From Amycolatopsis granulosa (GTDB lineage Bacteria > Actinomycetota > Actinomycetes > Mycobacteriales > Pseudonocardiaceae): a stretch of DNA of 64,000 nucleotides. A program made the position numbers and the translations under genes. Under the pieces are notes generated by a model, which ran no database searches, had not been told where the DNA came from, and saw nothing but the letters and a program-made list of their open reading frames with translations. Positions 58,915 through 64,000 of this stretch are shown in pieces (within the stretch, counting starts at the first letter, position 1; each line of letters starts with the position of its first letter). Location: assembly GCF_011758745.1 (NCBI RefSeq), contig NZ_JAANOV010000001.1:868001-932000 (forward strand), written 5' to 3'.

Positions 58915-61900
58915 TCAGCCGTGGCGGCGGCGGACCCTGATCACCGTGAGCAGCGCCCCGCCGAGTGCGAGGAGGATCCCCGCCACGAGCAGCTGCAGCC
59001 AGGTGTTGTCACCCGTGGTGGCGAGCTTGCCGCCACCCGAGGCGCCCGGCGCGCCCGGCTTGCCGGGACCGGCCGGTGTGTCGACCGCCGTGTCGGTCCG
59101 GCAGTCCGGGTTGTCCGCACCGGCGGCGCAGTTGCCGCCCGGGTTGAACCCGCCCGAACCCGGCGGGGTGACCACCACGTTGTGGAGGTTCCCGTCGCCA
59201 CGGGCCGGATCGTTCACCGTGACCGAGTAGGTGACCGTCGTCGTGCCGCCCACCGCGAGCGGACCGGACCAGGACAGCGTGGTCCCGTCGACCGTGGCGC
59301 CGCCGGTGGCGTCACCGTTGTAGGTGGCGTCGTCGAGCACCCCGGACAGGTCGTCGGTGAAGCTCGCCGGCTTGTCCGCGGTGTAGGCCACCTGCCCGGT
59401 GTTGGTCACCGTGACGGTGTAGGTGACCTTGCCGCCCGGTCCGGCGTGGCCGGTGGAGGCGTGCTTGACCACCTCGAACGACCGCACGCTGGTCCGCGTG
59501 GCGCAGTCGGGGTCGGTGGACCCCGTGGTGCAGTTGCCGTTCAGTTCCGGCGGGGTGACCACCTTGTTGTCCAGCAACCGGTCGCCGGTGTCCGGGTCGT
59601 GCACGGTCACCGAGTAGATCACCGTCACCGACTGCCCCGCGGGCAGCGGACCGGACCAGGACAGCGTGGTCCCGTCGACCGTGGCGCCGCCGGTGGCGTC
59701 ACCGTTGTAGGTGGCGTCGTCGAGCACCCCGGACAGGTCGTCGGTGAAGCTCGCCGGGTCCTGCGCGGTGAAGTCGGCCTGGCCGGTGTTGGTCACCGTG
59801 ACCGTGTAGGTCACCTTCTCCCCCGGAGCGGCAGTGGCTGACGAGGTCGTCTTGGTCACCTTCAGCTGGTTGCCCGGCACGTTCGCCGTGCATTGCGGGT
59901 TGGTGGTCCCCGCGGGGCAGCTGCCGCCGCCCGCCGGGGTCACCACGGTGTTGCCCAGCTTCTGGTCACCGGTGTCCGGGCTGTGCACCGTGACCGAGTA
60001 GGTCACCGTGACCGCCTGCCCGGCCGCGAGCGGACCGGACCACGACAGCACCGGTTCGGCGTAGGTCGCCCCGCCGGTCGCGTCGTTGTTGTAGGTCGCG
60101 TCGTCCAGCACCGCCGACAGGTCGTCGGTGAAGCTCGCCGGGGCCCCGGCCGGGTAGTCGACCTTGCCGGTGTTGGTCACCGTCACCGTGTAGGTGAGCT
60201 TGTCCCCCGCCGCGGCCTTGGTCTTGTCGACCGTCTTGACCACGTCGTAGGACTGCACCGGTGTCTGGACCGGGTCACACGGTCCGGGCGTGCCGTCGGC
60301 GCATCCGGCGCCGGGGACGTCCGGCAGCACCGGGGCGTTGGTGAGCTGGTGGTCACCGCTGTCCGGGTTGCCGACGGTCACCGAGTAGGTCACCGTCACC
60401 GTCTGCCCGACCGCGAGCGGACCGGACCACGACAGCACCGGCGCCACGTACTGCGCGCCGTTGGTGGCGTCGTTGTTGTAGGTGGCGTCGTCCAGCACGG
60501 CGGCCAGGTTGTCGCTGAACGCGGCCGGGTTCTCCGCCGTGTAGTCGGCCTGACCGGTGTTGGTCACCGTCATCGTGTAGGTGATGGTGTCGCCGGGCAG
60601 GGCCTTCCCGGCCGACGCGGACTTGGCGACCGTGTAGGACGCGACCGGCGTGTCCGTCCGGCAGGCCGCGGCGTCCGCGCCCGGCGGGCAGTTGCCGCCG
60701 CCGGTCACCGCGTTGCGCAGGTGGTGGTCACCGGTGCTCGGCGCGTTCACCGTCACCGAGTAGGTCACCGTCACCGACTGGCCGACCGCGAGCGGGCCGG
60801 ACCAGGACAGCGTGTTCCGGTCGACCGTGGCGCCGTTGGTGGCGTCACCGTTGTAGGTGGCGTCGTCCAGGACGCCGGACAGGTCGTCGGTGAACGTGGC
60901 CGGGTTGGCGGCCGTGTAGCCGGTCCGGCCGGTGTTGGTCACCGTGACGGTGTAGGTGACCTTCTCGCCGGTGCCGGCCTTGGCGGCCGACGCCGTCTTG
61001 GTCACCGTGTAGTCGGACACCGGCACGTGGCCCGGTGCGCACGGGCCGAGCGAGCCGTCCGCGCAGGTGAAGCCGGGCACGCCCGGTGGTGCGCTGACGC
61101 CGTTGACCAGGTCGTGGTCACCGGTGCCGGGATTGTGCACGGTCACCGAGTAGGTCACCGTGACCGTCTGCCCGACGGCGAGCGGGCCCGACCACGACAG
61201 CACCGGTTCGGCGTACGTGGCACCGCCGGTCGCGTCGTTGTTGTAGGTCGCGTCGTCCAGCACCCCCGACAGGTCGTCGGTGAAGCCGGCCGGGTTCTGC
61301 GCGGTGTAGGCGGCCTGACCGGTGTTGGTCACCGCCACCGTGTAGGTCACGGTGTCGCCCGGCCCGGCCTCGGCCGGCTCGGCCTTCTTGGCCACGGAGA
61401 ACGACCGGACCGCAACCACGTTGTGGCACGCGGGATCGGTCGATCCGGGGGCGCAGCCACCACCGGTGCCCGGCGGGTTGCTGACCGCGTTCACCAGCCG
61501 CTTGTCACCGGTGTCCGGGTCGTGGACCGTCACCGTGTACGTGACCGTGACGGATTCGCCGACGGCGAGGGGACCCGACCACGACAGCACCGGTTCGGCG
61601 TAGGTCGCCCCGCCGGTCGCGTCGTTGTTGTAGGTCGCGTCGTCCAGCACCGCCGAGAGGTCGTCGGTGAACGACGCCGGCGCCTCGGCCGGGTAGGCGG
61701 CCTGGCCGGTGTTCGTCACCACGACCGTGTAGGTGATCGTGTCGCCCGGGTTCGCGTCCTGCTGCGAGGCGGACTTGGTGACGCTGAACGACTTCGACGG
61801 CGTCGTCGTGGTGCACGCGGGGTCGGTGGACCCGGCGGCGCAGTTGCCGCCGGTGCCCGGTGGCGTGACCACGGCGTTGGCCAGCCGCTGGTCACCGGTG

Positions 61901-64000
61901 TGCGGGTCGTTGACCGTCAGCGAGTAGTGCACCTGGACGGACTGGCCCACGGCCAGCGGACCCGACCACGACAGGGTCGGCGCGGTGTAGGTCGCCCCGT
62001 TGTCCGCGTCGTTGTTGTAGGTCGCGTCGTCCAGCACCGCCGACAGGTCGTCGGTGAACGACGCGGGGTTCTCCGCGGTGTAGGGGACACTGCTGGTGTT
62101 GCGGACGGTCACGGTGTAGGTGACCTTGTCACCCGGGTGGACCGGACCGGCGGTCCCGGCGGTCTTGGTCACCTCGTACGACGGGGTTCCGGGCGTGTTG
62201 GTGACCGTGCACCTGTAGTTGTGCGTGGTGGACACCGTCAGGGTCCACGGACCGTCCCCGCCTGCCGGGACCGGGTCACCGGTGGTGGAGTCCACGCAGG
62301 TGATGGTCGCGGCGTAGGCGCTGATCGCGTCCGGGGAGCCGGGTGCCATCGCGTCGGTGATCGTGTAGGTGGCGCCCTGCGTCACCGGCCAGTTCGCCGT
62401 GCTCGCCGAGGTGTTCGTCCCCGTGGTGGTCGCCGCGGTCAGCTGGGTACCGCCGGCCTGGAGGCCGACGGTGAACTGGTCGGCGGCCTGGACCCGGCCG
62501 GCCACCTGCTTCTCCACCGTGATGGTGGGGATCGGCGCGCTGGCGCAGCGGGCGCCGTCGTTGCCACCGGAGGCGGGACCGTGCGAGACCAGGATCGACT
62601 GGCGGGTGCGCGGGTCGGTGCGGTAGATGTCGCCGGTGGTGTTGTCCGAGCTGTACAGGTAGCCCGCCGCGTCGGCGTAGGTGGCTCCCACGTACTGGTG
62701 GTCCGGCATCCCGATGATGCGGCCGGTGTCGATCAACGTGCCGGCGGCCGGATCGAACTTCAGCAGGTGCGGGACACCGTTCGCGTCGTAGCCCACGTTG
62801 TAGAGAGCGCCACCGATCCACGACCAGTCCGCTCCAGGCTGGAGGCCGGCCGGCACGGTGACCGAGCCGGACGCGACGACCCGCGCGTAAGTGGCCGATC
62901 CCGGCGCGAGGTCGACCTCGTACCAGGTGATGGGCGAGACCGACGCGGTCACCCACAGGTGACCGTTGCTGTCGAAGTCACCGACGTTGAACGCCTGGGC
63001 GGCCGGGATCCCGGCGGGAACACCGAGATCGGTCAGGCTGCCGTCGGCGTTGACCCGGACCAGGTGACCGGCGTTGTCGAAGCCGTAGAAGTAGTTGTCC
63101 AGGGTGTTGAACCCGACCGCGTTCACCGGCGTCGGGGTCTCCAGGATCTTCTTCGCCGCACCCGTCGCCAGGTCCACCTGGAAGATGTCGTTCGGGCTGG
63201 TGGCCGACGGCGTCTGGAACAGGTACCCGAAGGCGTCACAGTTCCAGGCCTGCGTCGCGGTGTTGGTCACCGCGCAGCGGAACGCTCCCGCCGTCGGCAC
63301 GGTGAACTTCCACGACGGTGCCGAGCCCGTGGCCGCCACCGCCTGCCCGGTCGTGGTGTTGGTGCAGGTGATCGTGGGCCGGTAGTAACTCAGCCGGCTC
63401 GCCGCGCCCGCCGCCATCGCATCGGTGATGGTGTAGGTGGCGCCCGTGCGCACCGGGGTCGCTCCGCTGCTCGCGGTCGTGCCGGTGCCCGACGTGGTGG
63501 CCGAGTTGATCACCGTGCCGGTGCTGTCGGCCACGCTCAGCGTGAACTGGTCGTCGGCCGACGCGCGGCCGGCCACCGTCTTGGTGACCTCCAGCGTCGG
63601 GCAGAGCACGCTCGGGCGCATCTGGGCGAGGAAGCCCTCCGCACCCTGCCCGCTCTTCACCTGCACGACCATCGTGTTGAGACCGGAACGCCAGTCGTGG
63701 TTCAGCGTGGTCTGCGCGGCGGAGGGGGTCTTGAACCCGGCGAAGAAGTAGGGGTCCTGGCCGGCCGGTGCGCTCGGCAGCCCGGTCGTCTTGGAGCTCT
63801 GCGGCACGCCGTTGACGTAGACCTCGGTCACCGTGTTGTCGGCCAGGAAGTTCATGGCCAGGGTGAACGCGGCGGGGTCCACCGCGGAGTCCAGGGTGAA
63901 CTGGTACCGGTAGTACCAGTCGCCCCGGGGCACGCCCTGGTCCGGATTCGCCGTGGTCTGCTGCGAGATCCACTCCGCGTTGTTGTACGGGCTCGGGTCC
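58915..64000 (-). CDS. Large DUF11-repeat surface protein with LATTG sortase anchor (N-terminus outside window)
   Basis: About 1695 residues are present; the frame stays open to the right edge, so the signal peptide is missing. In order: a beta-sandwich start (DWYYRYQFTLDSAVDPAAF), two prealbumin-like/SpaA-like segments, a DUF6923-type propeller-like region (YLFQTPSATSPNDIFQVDLA), another prealbumin-like segment, eight DUF11 repeats of about 127 residues each with a FTDDLSxVLDDATYN core, and a C-terminal KLATTG, membrane helix and RVRRRHG tail. The last motif is the class E sortase signal, and a class E sortase lies downstream. It is a probable stalk-like adhesin. Confidence 0.92.
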   Translation of the reverse strand, partial: DPSPYNNAEWISQQTTANPDQGVPRGDWYYRYQFTLDSAVDPAAFTLAMNFLADNTVTEVYVNGVPQSSKTTGLPSAPAGQDPYFFAGFKTPSAAQTTLNHDWRSGLNTMVVQVKSGQGAEGFLAQMRPSVLCPTLEVTKTVAGRASADDQFTLSVADSTGTVINSATTSGTGTTASSGATPVRTGATYTITDAMAAGAASRLSYYRPTITCTNTTTGQAVAATGSAPSWKFTVPTAGAFRCAVTNTATQAWNCDAFGYLFQTPSATSPNDIFQVDLATGAAKKILETPTPVNAVGFNTLDNYFYGFDNAGHLVRVNADGSLTDLGVPAGIPAAQAFNVGDFDSNGHLWVTASVSPITWYEVDLAPGSATYARVVASGSVTVPAGLQPGADWSWIGGALYNVGYDANGVPHLLKFDPAAGTLIDTGRIIGMPDHQYVGATYADAAGYLYSSDNTTGDIYRTDPRTRQSILVSHGPASGGNDGARCASAPIPTITVEKQVAGRVQAADQFTVGLQAGGTQLTAATTTGTNTSASTANWPVTQGATYTITDAMAPGSPDAISAYAATITCVDSTTGDPVPAGGDGPWTLTVSTTHNYRCTVTNTPGTPSYEVTKTAGTAGPVHPGDKVTYTVTVRNTSSVPYTAENPASFTDDLSAVLDDATYNNDADNGATYTAPTLSWSGPLAVGQSVQVHYSLTVNDPHTGDQRLANAVVTPPGTGGNCAAGSTDPACTTTTPSKSFSVTKSASQQDANPGDTITYTVVVTNTGQAAYPAEAPASFTDDLSAVLDDATYNNDATGGATYAEPVLSWSGPLAVGESVTVTYTVTVHDPDTGDKRLVNAVSNPPGTGGGCAPGSTDPACHNVVAVRSFSVAKKAEPAEAGPGDTVTYTVAVTNTGQAAYTAQNPAGFTDDLSGVLDDATYNNDATGGATYAEPVLSWSGPLAVGQTVTVTYSVTVHNPGTGDHDLVNGVSAPPGVPGFTCADGSLGPCAPGHVPVSDYTVTKTASAAKAGTGEKVTYTVTVTNTGRTGYTAANPATFTDDLSGVLDDATYNGDATNGATVDRNTLSWSGPLAVGQSVTVTYSVTVNAPSTGDHHLRNAVTGGGNCPPGADAAACRTDTPVASYTVAKSASAGKALPGDTITYTMTVTNTGQADYTAENPAAFSDNLAAVLDDATYNNDATNGAQYVAPVLSWSGPLAVGQTVTVTYSVTVGNPDSGDHQLTNAPVLPDVPGAGCADGTPGPCDPVQTPVQSYDVVKTVDKTKAAAGDKLTYTVTVTNTGKVDYPAGAPASFTDDLSAVLDDATYNNDATGGATYAEPVLSWSGPLAAGQAVTVTYSVTVHSPDTGDQKLGNTVVTPAGGGSCPAGTTNPQCTANVPGNQLKVTKTTSSATAAPGEKVTYTVTVTNTGQADFTAQDPASFTDDLSGVLDDATYNGDATGGATVDGTTLSWSGPLPAGQSVTVIYSVTVHDPDTGDRLLDNKVVTPPELNGNCTTGSTDPDCATRTSVRSFEVVKHASTGHAGPGGKVTYTVTVTNTGQVAYTADKPASFTDDLSGVLDDATYNGDATGGATVDGTTLSWSGPLAVGGTTTVTYSVTVNDPARGDGNLHNVVVTPPGSGGFNPGGNCAAGADNPDCRTDTAVDTPAGPGKPGAPGASGGGKLATTGDNTWLQLLVAGILLALGGALLTVIRVRRRHG
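59160..62200 (-). repeat. Eight DUF11-encoding tandem repeats of about 385 nt
   Basis: The codons for FTDDLS and DDATYN recur near 59330, 59715, 60100, 60490, 60865, 61250, 61640 and 62025, nearly identical at DNA level across 35-50 nt in several units. Units ending TYNGD and TYNND alternate irregularly, suggesting past recombination between copies. Repeat number may vary between strains. Confidence 0.85.

Noticed and set aside
59160..62200. Regularly spaced repeats suggestive of a CRISPR array
   Set aside because: The period is about 385 nt, the repeats are in frame inside one gene, and the intervening sequence is also homologous between units.

Overview
The window is high-GC actinobacterial DNA, most likely from a Pseudonocardiaceae member close to Amycolatopsis. 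This is inferred from the very high third-position GC, frequent GTG and GTGA/ATGA-coupled starts, apparent leaderless promoters, a class E sortase with an LAxTG substrate, and a neighbourhood of rpsA, polA, a PdtaR-type ANTAR regulator and a tRNA that resembles the mycobacterial order. No rRNA, CRISPR array, intact insertion sequence or prophage is visible.

Region by region. 1-6227: a truncated acyl-CoA synthetase coupled to a crotonase, a divergent alpha/beta hydrolase, a fused siroheme synthase, and a GPH-type MFS transporter overlapping a sphingosine-phosphate-lyase-like decarboxylase. 6325-11641: an LLM oxidoreductase with an MpaB-like DUF2236 protein facing a TetR gene across a perfect inverted repeat, then a meta-cleavage tail (acetaldehyde dehydrogenase and 4-hydroxy-2-oxovalerate aldolase) facing an IclR gene. 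11721-17519: a degenerate ATP-binding protein, a FolP2-type DHPS paralogue facing a TetR gene, rpsA, a methyltransferase and a GNAT protein. 17554-20719: a three-gene operon of degenerate ABC ATPase, YhgE/Pip-type membrane protein and TetR behind a perfect operator. 20722-24216: regulators, an SDR and small enzymes. 24236-33475: polA, a thioesterase, a complete branched-chain amino-acid-type importer (livKHMGF) and the ANTAR regulator.

33704-42778 begins at an atypical tRNA-Leu(CAA) and looks accessory. It holds a frameshifted DrrA-like ATPase remnant, two FAD monooxygenases with TetR regulators, an MMPL exporter, a hypothetical gene with unusual codon use and an SDR.

42853-52508 is the most striking region, a ten-gene minus-strand cluster for scavenging organic sulfur. 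It starts with a leaderless 23-residue leader peptide ending Cys-Cys-Arg, followed by mutually exclusive hairpins in front of the first ribosome-binding site. Then come a DUF4242 protein, a DszC/acyl-CoA-dehydrogenase-like flavoprotein, a nitrate/sulfonate-type ABC importer, an Fe(II)/2-oxoglutarate dioxygenase, O-acetylhomoserine sulfhydrylase and two NtaA/DszA-type FMN monooxygenases. Uptake, C-S cleavage and sulfur assimilation are thus in one unit, probably controlled by cysteine supply through the leader and by a divergent TetR protein.

53464-55865 holds a cyclase-family hydrolase coupled to a ThDP enzyme. After a sigma-70 family factor and small regulators, 57468-64000 is a cell-surface cassette: a large eight-repeat DUF11 protein with an LATTG anchor (its N-terminus lies outside the window), a small secreted or membrane protein, a class E sortase and two very small genes.
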